From an uncultured Candidatus Melainabacteria bacterium (GTDB lineage Bacteria > Cyanobacteriota > Vampirovibrionia > Gastranaerophilales > Gastranaerophilaceae): 64,000 bases of DNA. The notes below the pieces were generated by a model. That model saw only the letters and a list, made by a program, of their open reading frames with translations, did no database searches and was not told where the DNA came from. Shown piece after piece: positions 41,870 through 50,762 of the stretch (positions within the stretch are counted from its first letter, which is position 1; the number at the start of each line of letters is the position of its first letter). The DNA lies in the NCBI GenBank assembly GCA_934675685.1, contig CAKURL010000003.1:1-64000 (forward strand). The letters run 5' to 3'. The position numbers were made by a program, and so were the translations under genes.

Positions 41870-42358
41870 ATGCTTATTATGGGAATAGACCCTGGGATAG
41901 GGATTACAGGCTATAGTTTTGTGGAATATGAAAATGAGAATTTTCATCTTTTGACAAGCGGCTCAATCCAAACGGACAAAACTGCCCCTCACCCAAAAAG
42001 GCTTTTGGAATTAAAAACCGATATTGATTTTTTGATTAAAAAATATGAGCCTGATTGTGCTTCAATCGAACAGCTTTTTTTCTTTAAAAATCAAAAAACA
42101 ATTATCCCAGTAGCCCAAGCAAGGGGTGTGATTTTGCTTACTTTAGAGGAAAATAAAATTCCAATGTTTGAATACACTCCTCTTGTCGTGAAGCAAACTA
42201 TAACGGGCCACGGCAGGGCGGACAAAAGAGACGTTAAAATAATGATTCAAAATTATATTAAATTAGATGAAAATATTAAATTAGATGATACAATAGATTC
42301 TGTTGCGCTTGCAGTATGCCATGCGCAAAATTCTAGGTTTAAGGAGGAAATTAAATGA
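41870..42358 (+). CDS. ruvC: Crossover junction endodeoxyribonuclease RuvC
   Basis: A 162-residue Holliday-junction resolvase with an RNase H fold. It begins MLIMGIDPGIGITGY, with the first catalytic Asp. Glu of ASIEQLFFFKN is the second acidic residue, and the C-terminal DDTIDSVALAVCH carries the last pair. Length is typical (~160-170). RuvA and RuvB are not adjacent. It overlaps the next gene (membrane protein) by 4 bases. There is no Shine-Dalgarno and the leader is very short. Confidence 0.95.
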   Translation: MLIMGIDPGIGITGYSFVEYENENFHLLTSGSIQTDKTAPHPKRLLELKTDIDFLIKKYEPDCASIEQLFFFKNQKTIIPVAQARGVILLTLEENKIPMFEYTPLVVKQTITGHGRADKRDVKIMIQNYIKLDENIKLDDTIDSVALAVCHAQNSRFKEEIK

Positions 42359-42834
42359 ACGAGCTTGTGATTAAAAGAACTTCAATTTTTTCTTTGATTT
42401 TAGGTGCGACTTTGGGGCTTGTGGCTTTGATTCCTGCTTTGATGGGGCTCGCTCTTTTTGTTTTGGCTTTTATTTGCCCTGTTATCATAATTTCATATAT
42501 GAGAGCAAAAGAAAACTTTTTTGCAATTTTAGACACTCAACAAGGTGCCACAATCGGGGGCTTAATTGGCTTTTTTGCTACGATTGGCTTTTTTATTTCA
42601 TTTTGCCCGATGGTGATTTTGCTTCATTTGATTTTTAAAAGCTATTATACTTATGCGATTCCTTACATTATCCAAGACGCTTTTTGGTTATTTTTGATAA
42701 TTGTCTTTATGGTTGGTATAATGTTTGCGATGACTTCTGCCGCTGTGGGTATGGGTGTTTCTTTTGTGATGGGGCGTTTTTTAGAAAAACCAAAAGAATA
42801 TGACGCGCCATTGGATATTAAAATAGATGATTAA
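42355..42834 (+). CDS. Small integral membrane protein, unknown function
   Basis: A 159-residue protein I do not recognise by family. Four hydrophobic segments are visible (about 12-28, 32-50, 67-98 and 112-140), including GATIGGLIGFFATIGFF, so it should have three to four membrane helices with a charged C-terminal tail (EKPKEYDAPLDIKIDD). It overlaps ruvC by four bases (ATGA) and precedes mtnA by 24 bases. The small size and lack of conserved polar residues argue against a transporter; it may be a DUF4199-like or accessory membrane protein. Confidence 0.75.
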   Translation: MNELVIKRTSIFSLILGATLGLVALIPALMGLALFVLAFICPVIIISYMRAKENFFAILDTQQGATIGGLIGFFATIGFFISFCPMVILLHLIFKSYYTYAIPYIIQDAFWLFLIIVFMVGIMFAMTSAAVGMGVSFVMGRFLEKPKEYDAPLDIKIDD

Positions 42835-42858
42835 ATTTAAAAAATAAAAGGAAAAAAT

Positions 42859-43899
42859 ATGGAAATTAAAAAAACTATAGAATGGGTTAAAACCGGCGAA
42901 TTGACTGGCGTTTCAAGAATGATAGACCAGCTTATTTTGCCTTATGAATATAAATATGTTGATATTAAAACTTCAGATGAAATTTATGATGCAATTAAAA
43001 CTATGATTGTGCGCGGAGCTCCTGCAATCGGTATCGCAGGTGCCCACGGGGTGGCGCTTGCGGCTATTGAAAATTTAAAGTCTGAAAATTTCTTAGCTGA
43101 TGTTGAAAAAAAAGCAGATTATATAAATTCTTCTCGCCCGACGGCTGTGAATTTACACTGGGCAATTCAAAAGCAGCTTGATGTAATTAGAAAAAATCCT
43201 GATAAAACAAACGAAGAATTAACAAAAATGCTTATTGAAAACGCAATTAAGCTAGAAAACGAAGATATTGAAATAAATAAAAAAATAGGCGAATATGGCT
43301 CTTGCGTTATTCCAAAAGGAGCTACAATTTTAACTCATTGTAACGCAGGCGCTTTGGCGACTGTAGGCTGGGGCACGGCTTTAGGGGTTGTAAGAAGCGC
43401 TTATGAAAAAGATAAAACAATTAAAGTTTTTGCGGACGAAACTCGCCCTCGCCAACAAGGTGCTCGTTTGACTACTTATGAGCTTACTCGAGATGGAATT
43501 GATACGACTTTATTAGCAGACACCATGAGCGCATATTTTATGGGCAAAAAAATGATAGATGTTGTGGTAGTAGGCGCTGATAGAATTGCTCTAAATGGCG
43601 ACGCTGCAAACAAAATCGGCACATATCAAGTTGCAATTGCTGCAAAATATCATAATATCCCGTTCTACATAGCTGCTCCAAAATCCACAATTGACCCAAA
43701 CATCAAATCGGGAGATGAAATTGTAATCGAATTAAGAAACAAAGAAGAAGTTACAATGATAAACGGAAAATCAATCTGTGCTCCAGAGGTGAATGTTATC
43801 AATGTCGGTTTTGATGTGACTCCAAACGAGCTAATCACCGGAATAATCACTGAATATGGCATTTTTAAACCTAGCGAAATCTCAAAACTCTTTGAATAG
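42859..43899 (+). CDS. mtnA: S-methyl-5-thioribose-1-phosphate isomerase
   Basis: A 346-residue enzyme of the methionine salvage pathway, isomerising 5-methylthioribose 1-phosphate to 5-methylthioribulose 1-phosphate. It shows MIVRGAPAIGIAGAHG, the catalytic Cys in THCNAGALAT, ADETRPRQQGARLT and VVVGADRIALNGDAANKIGTY, with the catalytic Asp. The family is related to eIF2B alpha, but these motifs and the length are specific to MtnA. No other salvage gene is present in the window. AAAGGA precedes the ATG. Confidence 0.96.
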   Translation: MEIKKTIEWVKTGELTGVSRMIDQLILPYEYKYVDIKTSDEIYDAIKTMIVRGAPAIGIAGAHGVALAAIENLKSENFLADVEKKADYINSSRPTAVNLHWAIQKQLDVIRKNPDKTNEELTKMLIENAIKLENEDIEINKKIGEYGSCVIPKGATILTHCNAGALATVGWGTALGVVRSAYEKDKTIKVFADETRPRQQGARLTTYELTRDGIDTTLLADTMSAYFMGKKMIDVVVVGADRIALNGDAANKIGTYQVAIAAKYHNIPFYIAAPKSTIDPNIKSGDEIVIELRNKEEVTMINGKSICAPEVNVINVGFDVTPNELITGIITEYGIFKPSEISKLFE

Positions 43900-43933
43900 T
43901 TGAATTTTATTCTTTTACAAAATAAAATTACTA

Positions 43934-43942
43934 TGATATAAA
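43934..43942 (+). promoter_or_regulatory. Extended -10 promoter for infC
   Basis: TGATATAAA, about 45 bases before the ATT start of infC. Confidence 0.4.
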
Positions 43943-43986
43943 TAAATATAGAAAATGTAAAAAATACAAAATAAGGAGATAAAACA

Positions 43987-44520
43987 ATTAGCAAAAATGA
44001 TTCAAGGGGCCAAGGCGAGCTCATCAACGAAAAAATTAGAGCCAGAGAAGTTAGATTAATTGATAACGAAGGTGTGAACCACGGAACTATTCCTACTCAA
44101 AAAGCCTTACAAATGGCTCGAGAAAGAGATTTAGATTTGGTTGTTGTTTCTGCAAATCAAGCTCCACCGGTTGCAAAAATTATCGACTGGGGTAAATACA
44201 AATATGAAGCAGAAAAAAAAGCCAAAGAAGCGAAGAAAAAGCAACACACAGTTGACATTAAAGAAGTTAAAATGCGCTATAAAATCGATGTGCATGACTA
44301 CGAAGTTCGCTTAAAGGCAGCAAAAAAATTCTTGAATTCTGGAAATAAAGTAAAAGTTGTTATCATGTTAAGAGGAAGAGAAATGCAACATAGCCAATTG
44401 GCGCTCGACCTTATCAACAAATTCCAAGGAGAGTTTGAAGGAGAACCTGTTGTGGTTGAAAAGAAACCTCAAATGGAAGGAAGAAACGTGATAATGATTT
44501 TGGCCCCTAGCGCAAAATAA
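43987..44520 (+). CDS. infC: Translation initiation factor IF-3 (ATT start)
   Basis: A 177-residue factor that binds the 30S subunit and checks initiator tRNA and start codon. The true start is the ATT at 43987, 8 bases after AAGGAG. It yields the conserved INEKIRAREVRLID; an ATG start at 44074 would delete 29 conserved residues. The N-domain runs to ~80, followed by a Lys-rich linker (YEAEKKAKEAKKK) and a C-domain with HDYEVRLKAAKKFL and VMLRGREMQH. AUU starts on infC allow IF-3 to repress its own synthesis, a known mechanism. It is separated from rpmI-rplT in this genome. Confidence 0.95.
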   Translation: MSKNDSRGQGELINEKIRAREVRLIDNEGVNHGTIPTQKALQMARERDLDLVVVSANQAPPVAKIIDWGKYKYEAEKKAKEAKKKQHTVDIKEVKMRYKIDVHDYEVRLKAAKKFLNSGNKVKVVIMLRGREMQHSQLALDLINKFQGEFEGEPVVVEKKPQMEGRNVIMILAPSAK

Positions 44521-44539
44521 TTCTTTAAAGGGTAAAATT

Positions 44540-44809
44540 ATGCATGCAGATAATAAAAATGTCATAAGACTTTTAAAGACTGTGCGCGGCCAAGTGGAAG
44601 GCCTCATTAAAATGTGCGAAGAAGATAGAGATTGTATTGAAATTTCTAATCAAATCTTGGCTAGTCAATCTATTTTGAAAAAAATTAATTTTGACATTTT
44701 AAAAGGTCATTTCAACCATTGCATTAAAGAAGCGCTTGAAAAAGGTTCTTCCGATTGCGAACAAAAAATCGAAGAAGTTATCGCTGTTTTAAATAAAATG
44801 ATAAAATAA
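44540..44809 (+). CDS. Metal-sensing repressor of the CsoR/FrmR family
   Basis: An 89-residue all-helical DNA-binding repressor. It has the family start (VIRLLKTVRGQVEGLIKM), a Cys in DCIEISNQILAS and the HC pair in GHFNHCIKEA, giving the Cys-His-Cys arrangement of the copper-type CsoR site (FrmR and RcnR differ in their first ligands). It should release DNA on binding Cu(I) or a related thiol-reactive signal. It sits 20 bases after infC and converges with the ABC exporter operon 2 bases away. Which operon it controls cannot be decided from position. No copper ATPase is in the window. Confidence 0.85.
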   Translation: MHADNKNVIRLLKTVRGQVEGLIKMCEEDRDCIEISNQILASQSILKKINFDILKGHFNHCIKEALEKGSSDCEQKIEEVIAVLNKMIK

Positions 44810-44810
44810 A

Positions 44811-45929
44811 TCATATAGATTTTTTAAAACTTAATCTCGCAAAATAAATTGTGAAAAACGCAATTAAAATAAGCGGGATTAAGTTTTTTATAACTACAAT
44901 AAAATCCATATCTTTAAAATAAATCCCTTTTGCAATGAGCATGAAATAATAAATAGGATTTAATAAACATAATTTTTGAAAAAACAAAGGCATATCATAT
45001 ACAGGAGAAACAAAGCCGGATAACAAAACGCTTGGGGTTTGAAAAGTGAAAACGCCTAAAATTGCCATTTGCTGCGTATTTGAAATTGAAGAAATAAAGA
45101 GCCCAACGCCGGACAAAGAAACAAGAGAAACAAAAACACAAATTAAATATAAGAAAAAATTTCCTCTGAAAGGAATTTTAAAAATATAAATTGAAATTAG
45201 TGTGATGATAATAGTTGAAATAAAAGCTACAAATAAAGGTACTACAAGCTTTCCAAATAAAATTTCATCAATACTTAAAGGGCTCACAAGAAGCTTGTTC
45301 ATCGTTCCCAATTCTCTTTCTTGAGAAATTGATAAAGAAGTGAGTAAAATGCACAAAACCATAGAAAGCATAACAATCAAGCTCACGATTAAAAACCAGC
45401 GATATTCTATGTTTTCGTTGTATTTGTTTCTTGTGATTATATTGATTTTACTTGTTTTTATGTCAAATTTTTTGTTTAAAAATTCGCTATAGTCGCTTGT
45501 GATTTGAGAAACATATCCAGAAATTATCCCAGAAGAATTTGTCTGGCGCCCGTCTAAGATTACCGCGACCGTTGCTTGCCTTTTTGAGATTATATTTTTA
45601 TCAAAGTCGTTTTGGATAATGAGCCCTAGGTGGCTCCTTTTTAGATTAATATTTTTCTTAAAATCTTCGATATCTTTTTCAAGCCTAATTTTTTTGAACC
45701 ATTTTGAGCTATAAAATCTTGAGATATATTCTCTTGAATAATAGCTATTTGAATAGTCCAAGATAGATAAATCTATGTTTTTCACTTCTAAAGTGATTGC
45801 ATACCCAAAAACAAAAAGCTGCATTATAGGGGGCATAATGACAAGCGCTCTATTTTTTGGGTCTTTTAAAATATTTAAAAATTCCTTTTTGATTAAAGAA
45901 AAAATCCTTGTAATTCTTTTTTTATCCAT
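44811..45929 (-). CDS. ABC-2 type permease (YbhR-like)
   Basis: A 372-residue inner-membrane permease. It has one N-terminal helix (ALVIMPPIMQLFVFGYA), a large periplasmic domain (~45-170), then five C-terminal helices with SISQERELGTMNKLLVSPLS, the ABC-2 signature loop. It is the last gene of a five-gene unit with a TolC-type channel, membrane fusion protein, tandem ATPase and second permease, overlapping the latter by 8 bases. In E. coli YbhFSR, similar proteins export drugs and cations. It forms the membrane heterodimer with the next gene's product. Confidence 0.9.
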   Translation of the reverse strand: MDKKRITRIFSLIKKEFLNILKDPKNRALVIMPPIMQLFVFGYAITLEVKNIDLSILDYSNSYYSREYISRFYSSKWFKKIRLEKDIEDFKKNINLKRSHLGLIIQNDFDKNIISKRQATVAVILDGRQTNSSGIISGYVSQITSDYSEFLNKKFDIKTSKINIITRNKYNENIEYRWFLIVSLIVMLSMVLCILLTSLSISQERELGTMNKLLVSPLSIDEILFGKLVVPLFVAFISTIIITLISIYIFKIPFRGNFFLYLICVFVSLVSLSGVGLFISSISNTQQMAILGVFTFQTPSVLLSGFVSPVYDMPLFFQKLCLLNPIYYFMLIAKGIYFKDMDFIVVIKNLIPLILIAFFTIYFARLSFKKSI

Positions 45930-47034
45930 TTTCCAACCTTAAATTGATATTTTTTAAAACAAGTAAAAATAAAATTACCCCTAAAATCCCAAGAAAAAAT
46001 GAATTTAAAAGCACAATTTCTTTGATTGTTCCTGCCATAAATTCGCTTTGGATAAAAATTATAAAATATCTTGGAGGTAAAATTGTGGTCAAAATTTGAA
46101 AAATTTTTGGCATGGAGCTGATTGGATAAATAAGGCCGGATAAAAGCATTGCAGGTAAAAGCCCAAAAGAAAGCGCAACTTGAGAAGAAGAAAATTGTTC
46201 TTTGTAGTTTGAGCTGATTAAAAGTCCTATTCCAAGACAGCAAAATAAATACAAGCCCCCTACTAAAACAAGGATTAAGAAATTTCCTCTAAAGTTTATT
46301 TTAAAAATAAAAATGCAAATCAAAATGTTTAAAATATAAGATAAAATCCCTAAAACAAAATAAGGAAAATATTTTGAAATGACAAATTCTATTCTTTTTA
46401 TTTTTGTAGAATATAAAGCCTCTATTGTCCCTCTTTCCCATTCTCTTGAAATCACAAGAGCCGTTAAAAGCATGCCGATTAAATTCATAGTGACAGCAAG
46501 TGACCCCGGCAAGATAAACTGGTGAGAATCAATGTTTTGGTTAAACCAATATCTCTCTTCTAAATTTATCAAAGCAGGCACTTGGTTGTTTTTGAATTCT
46601 GAATTATAAAACCAATTATTTAAAATTTGAATTGAATAATTTTGAACATAATTAGCTAAATTTGTCTCAGACCCGTCAACCACCACAAAAATATCTGCTA
46701 TTTCTTTTCTTAAAAGTTTTCCTGTAAAGTCATTTGGAATTACTACTCCCCCTTTGATTTTCCCGTTTTTTAAGTCTTTTAAAAGGGATTTTCTGTTGTT
46801 ATAAAAATCAGCTTTTATATATTTATTTTTGTCAAAAGAATTGATTAAAGTGGAGATTTTTGGGTTTAAATCGTCGTTTTTTATTCCAAGAGTGATTTTG
46901 ACTGTGTCTAAATTTATGCTGTACCTATATAGGATAAGAATAATCAAAGGCAAAATAAAAGCAATTAAAATGCTCGAATAATCCCTTTTAATTTGCAAAA
47001 ATTCTTTTTTAATGAGAGCCAAAGCAACTTTCAA
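45922..47034 (-). CDS. ABC-2 type permease (YbhS-like)
   Basis: A 370-residue paralogue of the neighbouring permease with the same topology: N-terminal helix (SSILIAFILPLIILILY), periplasmic domain, and a five-helix C-terminal block containing LVISREWERGTIEALYSTKI, which matches the ABC-2 signature of YhhJ/YbhS proteins. It is separated from the ATPase gene by one base and overlaps YbhR-like by 8, so stoichiometry is likely set by coupling. It probably pairs with the other permease to form the transport path to the HlyD-TolC conduit. Confidence 0.9.
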   Translation of the reverse strand: MKVALALIKKEFLQIKRDYSSILIAFILPLIILILYRYSINLDTVKITLGIKNDDLNPKISTLINSFDKNKYIKADFYNNRKSLLKDLKNGKIKGGVVIPNDFTGKLLRKEIADIFVVVDGSETNLANYVQNYSIQILNNWFYNSEFKNNQVPALINLEERYWFNQNIDSHQFILPGSLAVTMNLIGMLLTALVISREWERGTIEALYSTKIKRIEFVISKYFPYFVLGILSYILNILICIFIFKINFRGNFLILVLVGGLYLFCCLGIGLLISSNYKEQFSSSQVALSFGLLPAMLLSGLIYPISSMPKIFQILTTILPPRYFIIFIQSEFMAGTIKEIVLLNSFFLGILGVILFLLVLKNINLRLENG

Positions 47035-47035
47035 A

Positions 47036-48523
47036 CTAAGCTTCCTCTCTTGCTTTTTTGATTAATTTTATAAAAACTTCTTGCATGTTTTTAGAATTTG
47101 TTTTTTCAATTAAATTTTTGGGATTGTCTAGAGCGACTATTTTGCCATTAAAAAATAAAGAAATTTTGTCGCAAAATTTTGCTTCTTCCATAAAATGTGT
47201 CGTAACAAGGACGCTCACCCCTATAGAAGAGAGCTTTTTGATATGCGCCCAAAATTCCATTCTGTTTATCGGGTCGACTCCGCTTGTGGGCTCGTCTAAA
47301 AATAAAACGCTCGGCTCTTGAATAAGAGCGCTTGCTAAAGATAATCTCTGTTTTAGCCCCAAAGGAAGAAGATTTGAGATTGTGTTTTTATATTCTTCAA
47401 GCTCAAACAATTCAAGCATTTCTTTGATTTTTTCTTTCTTTTTTGCCCCAAAAAGCCCATATACCCCAGAAAAAAAATCTAAATTATCTAAAACGCTCAA
47501 TTTTGAATATAAAGAAAATTTTTGAGTCATATATCCTAAGTGTGCTCTTGCTTTTTGAGGTTCTTTATCAACATCAAACCCCATCAAATATCTTTTTCCT
47601 TTTGTGGGTTTTAAAAGTCCGCACATCATTTGAAAAGTCGTGGATTTTCCTGCTCCGTTTGGGCCTAAAAGCCCGAAGATTTCGCCTTTATTAATGCAAA
47701 AAGAATTATTTTTCACAGCCCAAAAATCCCCAAATTTTTTAGACAAATTGTCCGCTAAAACGCAACAATCTTCTTTAATCAAATAAACATTATAATTTTT
47801 TGTAATTGTGCTTTCTTTTTGGATAAATCCGCCCATCAAATCTATCACATTTTTTTCAAAAATCTCATAGTTTTCTCCTAAAGCTTTCGTCTTTCCTTTG
47901 AAAATTATTTTTCCTTTGTCTAAGATAATCGTCTCGTCAAAATTATAAGCTTCATCTAAATATGAGCTGGACCAAATGACGCTTGTGTCTTTATTTATCA
48001 TTTTTTTCACAAGTTCCAATAATTCTAGCCTCGATAAAGGGTCGACTCCGACGGAGGGCTCGTCTAAAACAAGGAGCCTTGGTTCCCCTAAAAGAGCGCA
48101 TGCGAGCCCGAGCTTTTGTTTCATGCCTCCTGAAAGGTTTTTTGCGAGCCTTTTTGTAAAAGGTTTTAGCTTTGTGAAATTTAAAATTTCTTCAAAATCT
48201 TTTTCGTTTCTTTTTAACTTTGAATATAAATTCAAATTCTCTTCCACGGTTAAATCTTCGTAAAGCCCAAATTTTTGTGGCATATAGCCCAAAAAATCGA
48301 CAAAATTTTCTTTATTTTCTGAATTAAATCCTAAAGTGGTGATTTTTCCTGAGGTTTTATTTATGAGCCCCACAATCGCTCTGATTAAAGTTGTCTTTCC
48401 TGCCCCATCTGCCCCTATCAAAGCGACGATTGAACCTTTTTTGATTTCAAAATTTATATCCAAAAGCACATTTTCTTTGTCGAATTTTTTGTATAAATTT
48501 TTGGCGATTACATAATTGTCCAT
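47036..48523 (-). CDS. Tandem-ATPase ABC transporter subunit (YbhF-like)
   Basis: A 495-residue protein with two complete nucleotide-binding domains. Domain 1 has Walker A GADGAGKTT, signature LSGGMKQK and Walker B LLVLDEPSVGVD. Domain 2 has GPNGAGKST, a signature reading LLPLGLKQR (no canonical LSGGQ) and VLFLDEPTSGVD with a following TTHF switch. Two intact Walker pairs imply two ATP sites even with one altered signature. Its ATG lies within the end of the HlyD gene (77-base overlap), preceded by AAGGAAAAAG. It energises the two ABC-2 permeases. Confidence 0.93.
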   Translation of the reverse strand: MDNYVIAKNLYKKFDKENVLLDINFEIKKGSIVALIGADGAGKTTLIRAIVGLINKTSGKITTLGFNSENKENFVDFLGYMPQKFGLYEDLTVEENLNLYSKLKRNEKDFEEILNFTKLKPFTKRLAKNLSGGMKQKLGLACALLGEPRLLVLDEPSVGVDPLSRLELLELVKKMINKDTSVIWSSSYLDEAYNFDETIILDKGKIIFKGKTKALGENYEIFEKNVIDLMGGFIQKESTITKNYNVYLIKEDCCVLADNLSKKFGDFWAVKNNSFCINKGEIFGLLGPNGAGKSTTFQMMCGLLKPTKGKRYLMGFDVDKEPQKARAHLGYMTQKFSLYSKLSVLDNLDFFSGVYGLFGAKKKEKIKEMLELFELEEYKNTISNLLPLGLKQRLSLASALIQEPSVLFLDEPTSGVDPINRMEFWAHIKKLSSIGVSVLVTTHFMEEAKFCDKISLFFNGKIVALDNPKNLIEKTNSKNMQEVFIKLIKKAREEA

Positions 48524-49385
48524 TTTCTTTTTCCTTGTTTTTTAAATCAAACATAATTGTTGTGGGCATTCCTTGTTTGATAAATTCGTCCGGATTTTTT
48601 ATATAAACTCTTATTCTATAGACCAAGTCGCTTCTTAATTCTTCGCTTTGGACGATTTTTGGACTAAATTCTGCAACAGGAGAAATATAACCTACATAGC
48701 CTTCATATTCTCTTTTTTTGTTTGTGTTGGGGTCTGTGGAATCTGTTAAAACTTTTGCTTTTGAGCCATATTTAATATTTCCAAAGTCGTTTTCTGAAAT
48801 ATATGTTCTTATCCAAATAGGTTCTTTGAGGTTTAAAACGTATACAATTTGCCCTTTTGAGACCCTCGCCCCTTTTTCTTCGCTTCTGGTTGAGATTATT
48901 CCTTCTGATGGAGAATATAAAAACGTGTGCTCAAGCTGGTTTTTGTCAAAATCTCTTTGAGCAAGGCTCAGCTTAAAATCTGCGCTTGAAGAATTTTTGT
49001 TGTTTAAAAGAGTGTCGCATTCTTGTTTTGAGATTATTCCATCTTTGCAAAGAGGGTAATTTCTTTGATATTTTAAAGTGTCATCTTTCATTTTTGCGTT
49101 TTTTGAAATTGCTTCAAAGTACGCTTTTTTATATTTTGAAAGGAAATCTTTTTCGTCTAGGCGCGCTAAAAGCTCTCCTTTTTTCACAAAATCTCCCTCT
49201 TCAAAAAACACTTCTTTTATTCTGCCTTCGACTTCAAAAGACAAATTGACTTGCCTTATTTCCACGTTTCCAAAAAGCTTGATGGATTTTTTCTCGTTTT
49301 TAAAAGAAAAAAATAAGATAATTCCTGTGATTACCAAAAAAATAATTAAAAACGCAATTAAGGTTATTTTAAAATTTATTTTCAT
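48447..49385 (-). CDS. HlyD-family membrane fusion protein (YbhG-like)
   Basis: A 312-residue periplasmic adaptor with an N-terminal membrane anchor (about 8-28). It has a biotinyl-lipoyl half (RIKEVFFEEGDFVKKGELLARLD), an alpha-helical hairpin (~85-160), a second lipoyl half (PSEGIISTRSEEKGARVSKGQ), and a beta-barrel domain ending at PTTIMFDLK. The last ~30 residues are read from DNA that also encodes the start of the ATPase and look unlike the family. They may be a late extension or the result of a lost stop. It links the ABC permeases to the TolC-type channel. Confidence 0.9.
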   Translation of the reverse strand: MKINFKITLIAFLIIFLVITGIILFFSFKNEKKSIKLFGNVEIRQVNLSFEVEGRIKEVFFEEGDFVKKGELLARLDEKDFLSKYKKAYFEAISKNAKMKDDTLKYQRNYPLCKDGIISKQECDTLLNNKNSSSADFKLSLAQRDFDKNQLEHTFLYSPSEGIISTRSEEKGARVSKGQIVYVLNLKEPIWIRTYISENDFGNIKYGSKAKVLTDSTDPNTNKKREYEGYVGYISPVAEFSPKIVQSEELRSDLVYRIRVYIKNPDEFIKQGMPTTIMFDLKNKEKENGQLCNRQKFIQKIRQRKCAFGYKF

Positions 49386-50686
49386 AGTTCACCGCCTAAA
49401 ACTTTGTATAAAGAAAAATAGTCAATTAGCCTTGTTGCTTTTGAAGCAGCAAGGAGCTGGTTTTTGAATTCAAGCTCTGTTTTAGAATCCAAAAATTCAA
49501 GGTTCGAAATAACTCCTCTTTCCAGTTTTCTTTTTGAAAAAAGAGTGTTTTCAAGTTTTAAAGAGACATTTTTAAAAGCCTTCTTTTCTATTTTTGAATT
49601 TTCTTTTATGGAAAAAATCGTGTTATTTAGCTCTTTTATGGCGTTTAAGTCGGCTTCTAGGTATTCTTCTAGTAGCTCTTCAAACCTTGCTTTTTTGATT
49701 TTTAAATTTGCGATTTTTTCTCCTCCTTTAAAGATGTCTTGGGTGAGCCCAGCCACCAAAAGAGCAAAAGAAGAATTCCAAGAAAAGAAGTTTCCTGGGC
49801 CCACTGTGTCAAAAACAAGATATCCTGTGACATTGAAGCTTGGGAAAAAATCCTTTTTTGCTATTTTGATATCTATCTTGGCGCTTTTTAGCTTTTTTTC
49901 TATTTCTTTTATATCCGGTCTATTGTAAATTAAATCTGAATTTATGATTTCTGGGATTGAATCTATATATTCAAAATCTTTCAACTTTCCTCTTTCAAAT
50001 TCGTCGATGTTTTTGGCACTTTGCCCTGTTAAAAGGGCAAGCGAACACAAAATCGAATTTCTTGTTTTTTCAAAGTTGTCTAAGATTTCTTTTTGCTCTA
50101 AAAGGGAATTTTCTTTTTGGTTTAAATCGGTTTTTTCGATTGTTCCTTTTAAAAATTTCAAAGAATTTAACCTATAATTTTCTTCTTTATTTTTGATAAT
50201 TTCTTTTTGCTGTTCGATTAAATAATCATTTAAAAGTAAATTCACATAAGCGCTTGCGACGTCCACAAGAAGCGCTATATAAACTCCTTGAGTTTTTTCT
50301 ATTTGGGCTTCATATAATTTCTTTTCCGATTTTGTTTTGTCTCTGTTTTTCAAAAGAAAATCGGGTTCATATCTTGCAGCCAAAGGCAAAATATAAGAAT
50401 TGTTTTTTACAAAAAAGTTTCTATCGTTTCTAGGAAAATGTGTGCCTAAATAGTTGCTTCCAACGCTTGCTTGGGGTAATTCTTTAGAAAAAGTTTTCTT
50501 CACTTCGAGACGATATTGTTCAAGGGTTTTTTGCGCTTGTTTTAATTTATGGTTGTATAAAAGCGCCATTTGGATATAATTTTCCAAATATTTATCGTTA
50601 AACTTAGAAAAAAAATCCAAATTATAACAAAAACCTTTGGAATTCAAAAAAGCTAATAAAATTATTACTGTTAAAAAAATCCTCAT
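49382..50686 (-). CDS. TolC-family outer-membrane efflux protein
   Basis: A 434-residue outer-membrane channel subunit, forming a trimeric barrel and periplasmic helical tunnel. It has a signal peptide (about 1-20) and two homologous halves with long coiled coils, YNHKLKQAQKTLEQYRLE at the first helix and YNRPDIKEIEKKL before the second, the latter typical of OEP-domain proteins. It overlaps the HlyD gene by 4 bases (ATGA) and leads the operon. No Shine-Dalgarno precedes the ATG; TAAAAT lies 6 bases before it, so the transcript may be leaderless. Confidence 0.92.
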   Translation of the reverse strand: MRIFLTVIILLAFLNSKGFCYNLDFFSKFNDKYLENYIQMALLYNHKLKQAQKTLEQYRLEVKKTFSKELPQASVGSNYLGTHFPRNDRNFFVKNNSYILPLAARYEPDFLLKNRDKTKSEKKLYEAQIEKTQGVYIALLVDVASAYVNLLLNDYLIEQQKEIIKNKEENYRLNSLKFLKGTIEKTDLNQKENSLLEQKEILDNFEKTRNSILCSLALLTGQSAKNIDEFERGKLKDFEYIDSIPEIINSDLIYNRPDIKEIEKKLKSAKIDIKIAKKDFFPSFNVTGYLVFDTVGPGNFFSWNSSFALLVAGLTQDIFKGGEKIANLKIKKARFEELLEEYLEADLNAIKELNNTIFSIKENSKIEKKAFKNVSLKLENTLFSKRKLERGVISNLEFLDSKTELEFKNQLLAASKATRLIDYFSLYKVLGGEL

Positions 50687-50762
50687 AAAAGAATTTTAAA
50701 ACGCAGTTTTTTAAAATTTTATTAGCTTATTTGATTAATTCTTTTGGTTATTTTTTTTGTTT

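Noticed and set aside
44540..50686. CsoR-type gene plus exporter as a copper-resistance locus
   Set aside because: The two are convergent and share only their 3' ends. The exporter is of the YbhFSR drug/cation type and no copper ATPase or chaperone is present.
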